Shown piece after piece: positions 1 through 6,749 of a stretch of 41,584 bases of DNA. A program made the position numbers and the translations under genes. The stretch comes from Phyllobacterium brassicacearum (GTDB lineage: Bacteria > Pseudomonadota > Alphaproteobacteria > Rhizobiales > Rhizobiaceae): positions 1 through 41,584 of the forward strand of contig NZ_PGGO01000034.1 of assembly GCF_003010955.1 (NCBI RefSeq), given 5' to 3'. Position 1 is the first letter of the stretch. Each line of letters opens with the position of its first letter. The notes beneath the pieces were generated by a model that was given only the letters and a program-made list of their open reading frames with translations, ran no database searches and was not told the origin of the DNA.

Positions 1-230
1 ACGGGATTTCCTCTGGCAAGGAGGCCCTGCCGCTCCAGTCCATCGATCAGGCGCACCGCAGCCGGCTGGCTCACCCCGACAACCTCTGCGACCTCCGTCG
101 TAGTCAATCCTGGCTTGAAATGCAGCACGGAAAGCAGAGCCGCCGCACTGGCTGACAAGCCAGCCAGTGCGGCTTCGCTCCGGTATGCAATCATCGCTCC
201 CAGAGCGCCAAGTTTATTTGCGTCCAACAT
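1..230 (-). CDS. MarR-family transcriptional regulator (N-terminal part, cut by window edge)
   Basis: This is the first 76 codons of a winged-helix regulator that runs off the left edge. The frame reads MLDANKLGALG at the start. It then gives a helix-turn-helix pattern (LTTTEVAEVVGVSQPAAVRLIDGL) followed by LERQGLLARG, the usual recognition helix and wing start of MarR proteins. MarR proteins bind palindromic operators as dimers and often repress their own gene. A perfect 14-bp inverted repeat covers the start codon, which fits autoregulation. No clear ribosome binding site precedes the ATG. An internal ATG at residue 13 is possible, but the MLDAN..LGAL beginning looks family-like. The ligand and targets cannot be told from here. 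Confidence 0.75.
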   Translation of the reverse strand, partial: MLDANKLGALGAMIAYRSEAALAGLSASAAALLSVLHFKPGLTTTEVAEVVGVSQPAAVRLIDGLERQGLLARGNP

Positions 231-254
231 ATGCATAGTTTATGCATATGTTGG
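224..254. promoter_or_regulatory. Perfect inverted repeat over the MarR start codon, likely operator
   Basis: The two arms are CCAACATATGCATA and TATGCATATGTTGG, separated by GTT. That is 14 perfect pairs with a 3-base spacer. The left arm contains the start codon of the MarR-type gene at 228-230. A dyad of this size at this place is what a self-binding MarR dimer would use. This is an inference from position and symmetry; there is no experimental support here. Confidence 0.6.
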
Positions 255-480
255 AGACTTGCAAGAGGCGTTATTGCCCAAGGACGATCCGGCCATCAAT
301 GGAGAAGCAACCGCACAAAGACTCATAAATTGCTGCACGGATTGCGGAGCCTCGTATCGATAGTCGGTTGTCTGACATTTCGCCGCTTCGAGGTAAGCAC
401 CCGCATCTGGGCATTTCATGGAAGGCAGCGACGCCACGCCGGACGAGAACCGGCCGTAGCCGGTTCTGATACTTACGGCT

Positions 481-3400
481 TCACTGTTTTTGCCGCTTGA
501 CGTTTTTTTGCGTCTGCGCTTTTTCGGTCTCCTGCTTCTGCTTCAGGAGCTCGGCCTGCTCCTGCGCAAGACGCTCAACCTGGGGTGACTGGTTGATATC
601 AGTCGGCATTGGCCGTTTTGGATCCATCTCTACCGCATTTTGAGCACGTCGTGCCGCACCCGCCTCGGCCTGCGTGCGATAAGCGTGATCGCTACCACCG
701 CCGTCGATTGGTTTCTCATTTGTCCTGGACGATTCCGCTGCCTGTCTTGTCTCGCGGCTGGCCTCGTTCTCGGATTTTGTCCGTACGGTTTCCAGGGCAA
801 TAGTGGTTTCTGCGCTGGAGCGGTTTAAACCTTCCTCCTGCATCGCAGCGCGCACGGTCTCACGGTCTTTACTGTCGTTGATCCCGACCATGGCGCCGGT
901 ATCAGTGAACGACGGCGACTGGGGCTTGGCCCGTTCTGGTGCGCTCGGCGACTGCGCCTCCGGAACCAATGGTGGAACCTGTGCAGCCGGGCTTGCCGGC
1001 GTCTGCATGGGTATTGCGGACTTTTCAACGTTGCCGGCGGTAAAGCCTGGGCGTTCGGCTTGTCGCCTGTCCAGGCGCTCCGTTTCCCGCCTGATCTGGT
1101 CCTGCAGTTCCGGATTGGCGATCTGAAAGCCATGTTCGGCTGCAAGTTCAACGACAAGGGCTTTGTAACTGCTGGTGCCGGTGACCGTCAGATCGCCCCA
1201 TTTTTCCGTCGACAACCGCATGGCTGCAAGCACGGCCTGCCGATCTTTCCAGTCGTGGATCTCAACCTTCTTGCCGTTATCGACGAAGGCGATCCTGCCA
1301 ATCTCGCCGTCACTGGAAAGGTGCGAATAGCGGATGGTATCGCCGCGCCTCTCGGAAGCGAAACCGGCAAGATCATCCTTGGGCACGGGTTCAACATAGC
1401 GGCCGCCTTCCACAGCGCCACGCTTGCGCTCGATGTTCTGTTGAGCGTTCAGCATATTGCGCTGCGTCTCACCCATCTTCTTTCGCACCGTTTCGACTTG
1501 TGGCAGCAGCTCGACCGGCAGGGTCTCCTCGACCACCTTCATTTGTTCGTTGATGTCATCGAACGCGGATTGCATCGTATCAAGATTTGGCATGTCGGTT
1601 GTCACTCCTGTCGTTTCGGGTTGACGGGATGCTTCGCGCTGCGCCGCTCCCGCGACGGCCTGTTCAGCGCGGTTCCTGAACTTCAGGATGGTTGCCGTGG
1701 ACGGCTGATCGAGGGGCCTGCGGGTTGAAGCAAGCTCCGGACTGACGACAAACTGGTGGAACACATCGGTCCGCGCCGGTTTCAATGCTGCGAGCTCGGC
1801 CGGTGAGACATCGATATAGGCGACGCTGCCGCTGGACCGCTCCGCCATACGGGTCGCGGCCTCGCGATCGCGAGTAAACTGCGGCGCACTGGTCAGCGCT
1901 GCGCCCGCAGTGCTCGCAGCACCCGGGCGATCAGCCCGATAAAGCCGCGTTGCACCAGCTGCGAGAGTAGGCTCAAACGACCGCGATGCTGCAATGGACT
2001 CGACGTCCCGCCATCCCTGCAGAACGGCCCTCGCCCGCTTTCTGCCTTCCTCGCGGACAGGGATATGCGGGGTTCCGGAACGGACGGCATCAACGCGCCG
2101 GCGCACGCTCTCGGACGCAACGCCGCGTTCCACACGGCGAATGTCCTTGAGCTTGTAACCGGGCGGATTGGAGCGTTCGAAACGGCTGAGCGCTTCCATC
2201 GGGATGTGCCGTTCTCGCGCTTCGTGCGCAAGCGTTTCGCGCCAGCGCTGCAGATCCTGAATTTTCGGATCAATCCGCTCGCCGGTTTGCGCCTTCATCC
2301 GGACGACGGCGTGAACATGGATGTGTTCCCGGTCCTCGTGCAAGGCAAAGGCATATTCATGGCCGGCAAATTCCGTTGGCAGCATCGCCCGTGCCGCTTC
2401 GACAAACGCTTGCTTGTCGGTGCCCGGCTTGGCGCTCAGGATGATATGGGCGACGTCGCGCTGTTCCTTTGAGCGCAGATCCCGCTTCCAGTCGCGTGCT
2501 TCCTTGAGATTAGCGTCATGACCGATCAGAGTTGTTGCTTCGGATAAACGACCATCCCTGGTCAAACAAATGGATTGGACCATCCTCGTGCCGCCATGAG
2601 TAAGCTGAGTCAGATACCTGGCCGTCCCCTCGACACCATGGGCGAAGCCGCGCACATCCATGTCCGTCTCGGTGCCGAATGCCCGGTCAAACCGGTTCTC
2701 GAGCTGCGCCAGGGATTTGCGGTTATCGAATACCCGGATCGCCTTGCCGTCATCGCCCTGACGGCGGGCTGCCGCGCTCATGACGATCTCAACCCGGGTT
2801 GTCCCATCCGGCCTGTCTTCGGATGCCCAGGCAAAGCGATGACCGGGAAGCGCCTGGCGTAGCGCGGTTTCAATCTGGACCTGCCCACCCCTGCCCCGAT
2901 ACTGGCCGCCCTCGACGTCGAGCGCGAGGCGCAAGACATCCTTGGTTGGCTTGCGCTCCGGCTCTTCGCCCGTCCATTCCCGCGCAAGCGCTGCAAGCGA
3001 TATGGATCCCTTAATCGTGCTGCCGTCCTCACGTTCGAGCGCCAGTTCACCTTTGCGACCTTGATACTGGACGAGTGCATTCACGCGGGCTCCGCCAGCG
3101 GCGTAACTCGCGATCTTGACGACGGCCGCCTGTGATCCGGAGGCGACTTTCACGCGTGCCGCCATGGCAGCGGCAGCGGCCGCAGGAGACGGCGAACCAA
3201 GGGGCTTTGCACCGCTTGGCTTGCTCCTGGATGCGGGTGCAGCGCCACCACCGCCGCCGGCCTGAGATAGTTTGCGCTTCTTCCATTCGTCGAGAAGCGA
3301 CGTGTCGATCAGGCGGGCACCGGTCTTTGGCTTGCCGCCTGTGCGCGGTTTGCCGCTTGGTGAACCGGTATTGGTCCGAAGCTTTGGCCGGGTCTTGGTC

Positions 3401-3519
3401 GGAGCGTCAAACACGCCCTGCTGGATCAGGCTCGCGTCGACTGCTGCCTGGCGCAACGAACGGCGGCGCAATGACAGACCCTCCAGCCCTTCAAACAGAT
3501 CGGCAAACAGATCATCCAT
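481..3519 (-). CDS. Relaxase (MOBP-like HUH nuclease) with C-terminal LPD7-like domain
   Basis: A 1012-aa conjugative relaxase that should nick oriT and lead the strand into the transfer channel. The active-site motif HEDREHIHVHAVV lies near residues 394-406 (HUH histidines). A second, upstream relaxase-like segment (about residues 130-247) lacks the histidines; see findings. Residues around 690-800 resemble the large polyvalent LPD7 domain common in rhizobial relaxases. The C-terminus is Gln/Lys/Glu-rich. The N-terminal 120 residues are low-complexity (Gly/Pro/Ala/Lys). The frame is open up to 3576, but I chose the ATG at 3519. It overlaps the end of the MobC-like gene (ATGGATGA), as in translationally coupled mob operons, and has GGTGG upstream. 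No coupling protein or type IV secretion genes are in the window. Confidence 0.85.
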   Translation of the reverse strand: MDDLFADLFEGLEGLSLRRRSLRQAAVDASLIQQGVFDAPTKTRPKLRTNTGSPSGKPRTGGKPKTGARLIDTSLLDEWKKRKLSQAGGGGGAAPASRSKPSGAKPLGSPSPAAAAAAMAARVKVASGSQAAVVKIASYAAGGARVNALVQYQGRKGELALEREDGSTIKGSISLAALAREWTGEEPERKPTKDVLRLALDVEGGQYRGRGGQVQIETALRQALPGHRFAWASEDRPDGTTRVEIVMSAAARRQGDDGKAIRVFDNRKSLAQLENRFDRAFGTETDMDVRGFAHGVEGTARYLTQLTHGGTRMVQSICLTRDGRLSEATTLIGHDANLKEARDWKRDLRSKEQRDVAHIILSAKPGTDKQAFVEAARAMLPTEFAGHEYAFALHEDREHIHVHAVVRMKAQTGERIDPKIQDLQRWRETLAHEARERHIPMEALSRFERSNPPGYKLKDIRRVERGVASESVRRRVDAVRSGTPHIPVREEGRKRARAVLQGWRDVESIAASRSFEPTLAAGATRLYRADRPGAASTAGAALTSAPQFTRDREAATRMAERSSGSVAYIDVSPAELAALKPARTDVFHQFVVSPELASTRRPLDQPSTATILKFRNRAEQAVAGAAQREASRQPETTGVTTDMPNLDTMQSAFDDINEQMKVVEETLPVELLPQVETVRKKMGETQRNMLNAQQNIERKRGAVEGGRYVEPVPKDDLAGFASERRGDTIRYSHLSSDGEIGRIAFVDNGKKVEIHDWKDRQAVLAAMRLSTEKWGDLTVTGTSSYKALVVELAAEHGFQIANPELQDQIRRETERLDRRQAERPGFTAGNVEKSAIPMQTPASPAAQVPPLVPEAQSPSAPERAKPQSPSFTDTGAMVGINDSKDRETVRAAMQEEGLNRSSAETTIALETVRTKSENEASRETRQAAESSRTNEKPIDGGGSDHAYRTQAEAGAARRAQNAVEMDPKRPMPTDINQSPQVERLAQEQAELLKQKQETEKAQTQKNVKRQKQ

Positions 3520-3904
3520 GGCGACCACCGATCCGCTCTTTCGCCTGCTTGCGTGCCTTCGCACACAGCGACACATAGTCTTCCGATTGTGCGAGAAGTT
3601 CCTTTCTCAAGCGACCAATGCCCGCCTGCAGAGTGGGGAAATCAGGAGTGCGGCCGGAGTTCAAAATGCGGGCGATCTGGTTGATATTGACGCCGATCGC
3701 GCGCAGCTGCCGCGCATATTCAAGGATCGCATCGCGGATTTCGCCGTCATAGGTCGGGCCGAAACCCGCAGCCTGCCGGACAAAACGGCGCAAAGCCTCA
3801 CTGGTGGTGAGGCCGTTTTCCGCACAGAACGCGCGAAACAACGCGCTCTCTTCACGGCTAAGGCGTGTGTGAAGAACCTGATCCTTGATCCGGGCTTTCG
3901 ACAA
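3512..3904 (-). CDS. MobC-like relaxosome accessory protein (ribbon-helix-helix)
   Basis: A roughly 130-aa basic protein immediately upstream of the relaxase and overlapping it by 8 bases. The region KARIKDQVLHTRLSREE then ALFRAFCAENGLTTSEALRRFVRQ is a typical ribbon-helix-helix start. It is followed by LRAIGVNINQIARILNSG, the signature MobC stretch found in plasmid mobilisation proteins. Such proteins bind oriT and help the relaxase open the DNA. The frame is open to a GTG at 3991, but an AAGGAG sits 6 bases before the TTG at 3904 (LSKARIKD), so that start is preferred. A GTG at 3928 is also possible. Confidence 0.75.
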   Translation of the reverse strand: MSKARIKDQVLHTRLSREESALFRAFCAENGLTTSEALRRFVRQAAGFGPTYDGEIRDAILEYARQLRAIGVNINQIARILNSGRTPDFPTLQAGIGRLRKELLAQSEDYVSLCAKARKQAKERIGGRHG

Positions 3905-4079
3905 CGACGGCTCCTTTTCTTCTATCACGTTCCGGGCGCCCGAAGGGTGACTGCCGGAACGTGTCTCAAGGCCCGCCCGGCAAGGGCACACGGAAATTTC
4001 GTATCACGATATTTCCTATCCTGCCATCTATATATGCTATTATTTCCCGATTTGTTTGCTGATGCTCCTTGATAGAACC

Positions 4080-4215
4080 ACTTTCAGTGCCACAACTGCT
4101 ACCGCTGATTGTGGTGGTGTCAGCGCGCCCAGTTATGGCAGTTCTGTCACTTTTGATGCTGATATGAGTGGTATGAGGCTATCAGTTGCGCAAGTGACAG
4201 CACGGTGGGAACTGC
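4080..4215. other. Candidate origin of transfer (oriT), dyad-rich non-coding DNA
   Basis: The 3905-4309 gap between the mob genes and the divergent parA-like gene has no credible gene, but several inverted repeats. CCACAA (4090-4095) pairs with TTGTGG (4109-4114). GCAGTTCTGTCACTT (4138-4152) pairs in two blocks with AAGTGACAG (4192-4200) and GAACTGC (4209-4215). Dyads of this kind beside a relaxase/MobC pair are what oriT regions look like. I cannot assign the nic site. The upstream part, 3990-4060, is AT-rich and may hold the mob promoter. Confidence 0.5.
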
Positions 4216-4234
4216 TCTGTGGCTCTGCGTTCGT

Positions 4235-4283
4235 CACTTATATGAGTGAATTAGTTTGACAGGTTATATAACTTATATAAGTT
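4235..4283. promoter_or_regulatory. Two ACTTATATRAGT palindromes upstream of parA-like gene
   Basis: CACTTATATGAGTG (4235-4248) and AACTTATATAAGTT (4270-4283) share the core ACTTATATRAGT. The second is a perfect 14-bp palindrome. A TTGACA hexamer (4256-4261) lies between them, so the second palindrome covers the expected -10 region. This looks like an operator for an autoregulated par-type operon, or a partition-protein site. The ribbon-helix-helix protein encoded just downstream is the obvious binder (inference). Confidence 0.55.
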
Positions 4284-4309
4284 TTCATAATCATTATATG
4301 GAGCTTGTC

Positions 4310-5002
4310 ATGACTGTAATCACCTTCGCGAACTCCAAAGGCGGTGTCGGCAAATCGACACTTTGCCTTCTCATCGGCTCTGAATTGGCGATGCATGGAA
4401 GCAATGTTCTCATTCTCGACGCCGACGCGCAGAAGTCATGTTTCAAATGGGCTGAGCGGTGTCAGAAAGCCGGAACCCTTCCGTCGAACCTGAAGGTCGA
4501 GCCAGCGGCTACAATAGAGCAATTGACAGCGAGGTTGGGGAACCCTGGCAACGCCGAGATTGTACTCGTCGATGTCCAGGGTTCAATGAATGATCTTCTG
4601 ACAGCCGCGATAGTGGCAAGCTCGCTCACGCTCGTACCGAGCAAGGCGACTGTCATGGAGATGGTTGAAGCCGTGCAATTGTTCGAGTGGTCGAAAAACC
4701 TGCGACGTGCGCCGTTACGTCTGGTGTTGAACGGCGTCGAAGGTATTGACTTGAAAACTGTGGCTTTCCAGGACGCCATCACTCTGATCCGCGGTAGCAG
4801 GATCCCCTGTCTGGGAAACTTCGTCCGGTCGCGAAAACTCTACCAGCAGTTTTCAAAAGACGCCGGGACACTCGCCCAGATTTCTGACGATCCGGCAAAG
4901 CAAGATCAGGTTGAAAAGGCCCGCAAGAACATCAGGGATCTGATCGAAGATATCGTCAAAGCTATCGCGGAAGAAAATAGCGATCCGGCGCGGTCAGCAT
5001 GA
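4310..5002 (+). CDS. ParA/VirC1-like P-loop ATPase
   Basis: A 230-aa ParA-family ATPase with a deviant Walker A motif (KGGVGKST) near residue 10, then LILDADAQKS and IVLVDVQGSMND in the Walker A'/B positions. It belongs to the small ParA class that lacks an N-terminal DNA-binding domain. Such proteins work with a small DNA-binding partner in plasmid partition or, like VirC1 of Ti plasmids, in bringing relaxosomes to the cell pole. The gene is divergent from the mob genes and overlaps the next gene by ATGA. I chose the ATG at 4310 because GGAG lies 6 bases upstream. The frame also opens earlier, at 4256. Which role it has (partition or transfer) cannot be settled from sequence. Confidence 0.8.
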   Translation: MTVITFANSKGGVGKSTLCLLIGSELAMHGSNVLILDADAQKSCFKWAERCQKAGTLPSNLKVEPAATIEQLTARLGNPGNAEIVLVDVQGSMNDLLTAAIVASSLTLVPSKATVMEMVEAVQLFEWSKNLRRAPLRLVLNGVEGIDLKTVAFQDAITLIRGSRIPCLGNFVRSRKLYQQFSKDAGTLAQISDDPAKQDQVEKARKNIRDLIEDIVKAIAEENSDPARSA

Positions 5003-5358
5003 AAGACAACCCATCGACCAAAATTCAAATTCCTCAAGTTCGCCTCAGTTCAACTCAGATGAGTTCCCTCATAGGGGAAGCCATTCCGAGCGCCGAGAAA
5101 AAAATGGAGCCGGCGAAGGTGGCGAACACACGGCCCCCGCCGCAGGAGCCACCACCTGTGGAAGACATAATAACCGAAAACCACGCAGAGAAGAGCGTGA
5201 GAAACAGGGCGCGAACTCACCGATCCCATTTGCTGGAGCGCTTGCAGATTCAGCTACAGCCATCGGTCATAGCTGAAACGAAAATCCGCGCCGTGCAAGA
5301 TCGCACCACAGCATCCGCGATCGTTGAAGCGGCCCTTCGCGCCTACCTGAAACTGTAG
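4999..5358 (+). CDS. Small ribbon-helix-helix partner of the ParA-like ATPase
   Basis: A 119-aa protein whose start overlaps the ATPase stop (ATGA), so the two are almost certainly co-translated. The first 70 residues look disordered, with a proline run (RPPPQEPPP). The last 45 (RSHLLERLQIQLQPSVIAETKIRAVQDRTTASAIVEAALRAYL) fit a ribbon-helix-helix fold. The arrangement ParA-like ATPase then RHH protein beside a relaxase recalls VirC1-VirC2, or a ParA with an RHH centromere-binding protein. The palindromes upstream are plausible binding sites. Naming it VirC2 would go beyond what the sequence shows. Confidence 0.65.
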   Translation: MKDNPSTKIQIPQVRLSSTQMSSLIGEAIPSAEKKMEPAKVANTRPPPQEPPPVEDIITENHAEKSVRNRARTHRSHLLERLQIQLQPSVIAETKIRAVQDRTTASAIVEAALRAYLKL

Positions 5359-5367
5359 TCCCTCGCG

Positions 5368-5387
5368 TGCGCGTGCGCGCACGCGCA
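5368..5387. terminator. 20-bp perfect palindrome after the parA/RHH pair
   Basis: TGCGCGTGCG followed by CGCACGCGCA is a perfect GC-rich 20-bp palindrome 9 bases after the RHH stop codon and about 40 bases before the GapR-like gene. It has no T-run after it, so it may be an mRNA-stabilising or weak terminator hairpin, or a protein-binding site. Alternating purine-pyrimidine (CG/TG) sequence of this kind can also adopt Z-DNA. Confidence 0.4.
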
Positions 5388-5428
5388 AGGGTTGGCGACA
5401 CATCATCGTATGTTTGGAGATACCAGCA

Positions 5429-5653
5429 ATGTCCAGCAACAGCAAACTACAGAGGCTCGTCGACAAGATCGAGCGGCTCGACGAGACGATCAAGGAACAC
5501 AACGCCGAAAAGTCCGAGGTGTACAAGGACGCGAAGAGCGACGGGTATGACGTCAAGGCGTTGCGCAAGGTCATCGCGATACGGCGCAAAGGCCACGAGA
5601 AACACGAAGAAGAGGAAGCGACAGTCGCGACCTATCTTGCGGAGCTCGGATAA
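5429..5653 (+). CDS. GapR-family (DUF2312) DNA-binding protein
   Basis: A 74-aa protein with the GapR/DUF2312 signature. It starts with a coiled-coil (LQRLVDKIERLDETIKEHNAEK), then VYKDAKSDGYDVKALRKVIAIRRK, and ends EEEEATVATYLAELG. Chromosomal GapR of alphaproteobacteria is a tetrameric clamp that binds overtwisted DNA ahead of replication and transcription. Copies on plasmids and phages are known but little studied. The ATG at 5429 has GGAGA 8 bases upstream; the frame also has a TTG at 5414. It leads a run of three tightly packed small genes. Confidence 0.85.
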   Translation: MSSNSKLQRLVDKIERLDETIKEHNAEKSEVYKDAKSDGYDVKALRKVIAIRRKGHEKHEEEEATVATYLAELG

Positions 5654-5654
5654 G

Positions 5655-5867
5655 ATGGCCCCCGAAAACAAACCGAGTGCGCGGCAGTTGTATCTTGACG
5701 GGCTGCGTGAACTTGCGGCCCGCCATGGCGACGAATATGCGCTTCTGACTGCTGCGACGACCATGGCCAATTTGTTGGCGATGGTCAGCATGGCCATGTA
5801 CCACCTGTCGGACCCTCCCCTTTTCCTGCCGCCGGAAGCACCTCCCGCGAAGGGGGAGAAGCATTGA
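5655..5867 (+). CDS. Small hypothetical protein (70 aa)
   Basis: It starts one base after the GapR-like stop codon, so it is in the same operon. The product begins MAPENKPSARQLYLDGLRELAARHGDEYALL and has a moderately hydrophobic middle (TAATTMANLLAMVSMAMYHL). That stretch could be a helix packing against a partner or a weak membrane helix. The tail is proline-rich. I do not recognise a family. The tight spacing on both sides and normal codon use support a real gene. Confidence 0.6.
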   Translation: MAPENKPSARQLYLDGLRELAARHGDEYALLTAATTMANLLAMVSMAMYHLSDPPLFLPPEAPPAKGEKH

Positions 5868-5868
5868 C

Positions 5869-6240
5869 ATGTCGGTGATGACGAAAATCGTCATCTATGG
5901 CGGAACAGGCAGCGGTAAGTACGTGCTTGCGCTCCAGCTGCTGGCGGATAATCCGTTTCTGGGCGACCCTGTCGTGATCAGGACGCCGACTGATATGACG
6001 CCGTTTTTAAGTTCTCCGCACAGCGGTATCGGCATCGTGCATGCATTGAACGTGCAGCACATCATGACGAAGAGCCAATGCTCGGGCTTTGGTCCGGTAT
6101 TGTTTGTACCGGCACCAACAGAGGTCGAGGCTTGGGGTGAAGACCTGGTGAATGACGCGGCCGTGTGGGACTGGTTGATGGGTGTAGACGTCGCAGGCGG
6201 GCCAATCACCGATCCTGCCGATTTGGATGGTTCTGGTTGA
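5869..6240 (+). CDS. Hypothetical protein with a P-loop-like N-terminus (123 aa)
   Basis: It starts one base after the previous stop. The N-terminus MSVMTKIVIYGGTGSGKYVLALQLL has a hydrophobic strand, then GGTGSGK, then a helix, as in a Walker A loop. Tyr follows the Lys where Ser or Thr is expected. No clear Walker B or later motor motif is visible, and at 123 aa it is too short for a full AAA or RecA-like domain. The C-terminus is acidic. It could be a degenerate nucleotide-binding protein or a truncated transfer/packaging-type ATPase. It is the last gene of the GapR-like operon. Confidence 0.55.
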   Translation: MSVMTKIVIYGGTGSGKYVLALQLLADNPFLGDPVVIRTPTDMTPFLSSPHSGIGIVHALNVQHIMTKSQCSGFGPVLFVPAPTEVEAWGEDLVNDAAVWDWLMGVDVAGGPITDPADLDGSG

Positions 6241-6352
6241 TCGCTCATAAAGTTTATCAGCTGAATCTTGAGACAAGTTCGGGCACAGTTGCTGCCTGTT
6301 GGCCATTTTTATCTTGCCCGTCCCATAATGCGGAAAAGGCCCCGTCCAGCTA

Positions 6353-6399
6353 TGAACTGACCCCCGAAAATGGATGTCCAAATTCTTGGGGTCAGTTCA
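6353..6399. mobile_element. Two IS3-type terminal repeats back to back (47-bp relic)
   Basis: The left 22 bases start TGAACTGACCCCCGAAAA. The right 25 bases, read on the other strand, start TGAACTGACCCCAAGAAT. Both resemble the outer ends of IS3-family elements, and their inner ends touch with nothing between them. The simplest reading is an insertion sequence that lost its whole interior, or a minimal non-autonomous derivative. As RNA it would form a stable hairpin and might end transcription between the flanking convergent genes. No target duplication is visible. Confidence 0.5.
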
Positions 6400-6425
6400 G
6401 TCAAGGGCTCCTCCTGCGTCGGCTA

Positions 6426-6749
6426 TCAGTCCCAGGGGATGACCGCCATCAGCTTCGTGTCGTCCTGGCCGGGGTAACGCCCGAGATTGGCGTTCAGCTT
6501 GTCGTAGCCGGTGTTGACGGACAGGGTGTAGTAGGTCGTGCCCTTCGCGCTGGTCTTTTCCCAGACACCGCCGATCTCGATCTTGCGGCCGCGGGGTGTC
6601 CTGGCGAAGAGCTTGAAGACCGGAGCCTTCGGGTTGTCGCTGTTCAGCTTCTCGCCGGTGATGTCAATGTCGAAGGCCACGGTGGCAATATTGCCGGAGA
6701 TCGTGTTGTCTTCGTTGATCTGGATGAAGTTTACGAGGGTGTCGGTCAT
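6426..6749 (-). CDS. DUF736 family protein
   Basis: A 107-aa protein with the DUF736 pattern: MTDTLVNFIQINEDNTISGNIATVAFDIDI, then PVFKLFARTPRGRKIEIGGVWEKTSAKGTTYYTLSV and a short tail. The family is common on alphaproteobacterial plasmids and integrative elements, usually among other backbone genes, and has no known biochemical role. The start has AGGAG 8 bases upstream. The open frame extends further upstream, but that part is not family-like. A short fragment of a second copy lies at about 7002-7031 on the other strand. Confidence 0.85.
   Translation of the reverse strand: MTDTLVNFIQINEDNTISGNIATVAFDIDITGEKLNSDNPKAPVFKLFARTPRGRKIEIGGVWEKTSAKGTTYYTLSVNTGYDKLNANLGRYPGQDDTKLMAVIPWD

Noticed and set aside
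1060-1728. 222-codon frame antisense to the relaxase
   Set aside because: Shadow of the relaxase coding sequence; no independent support.
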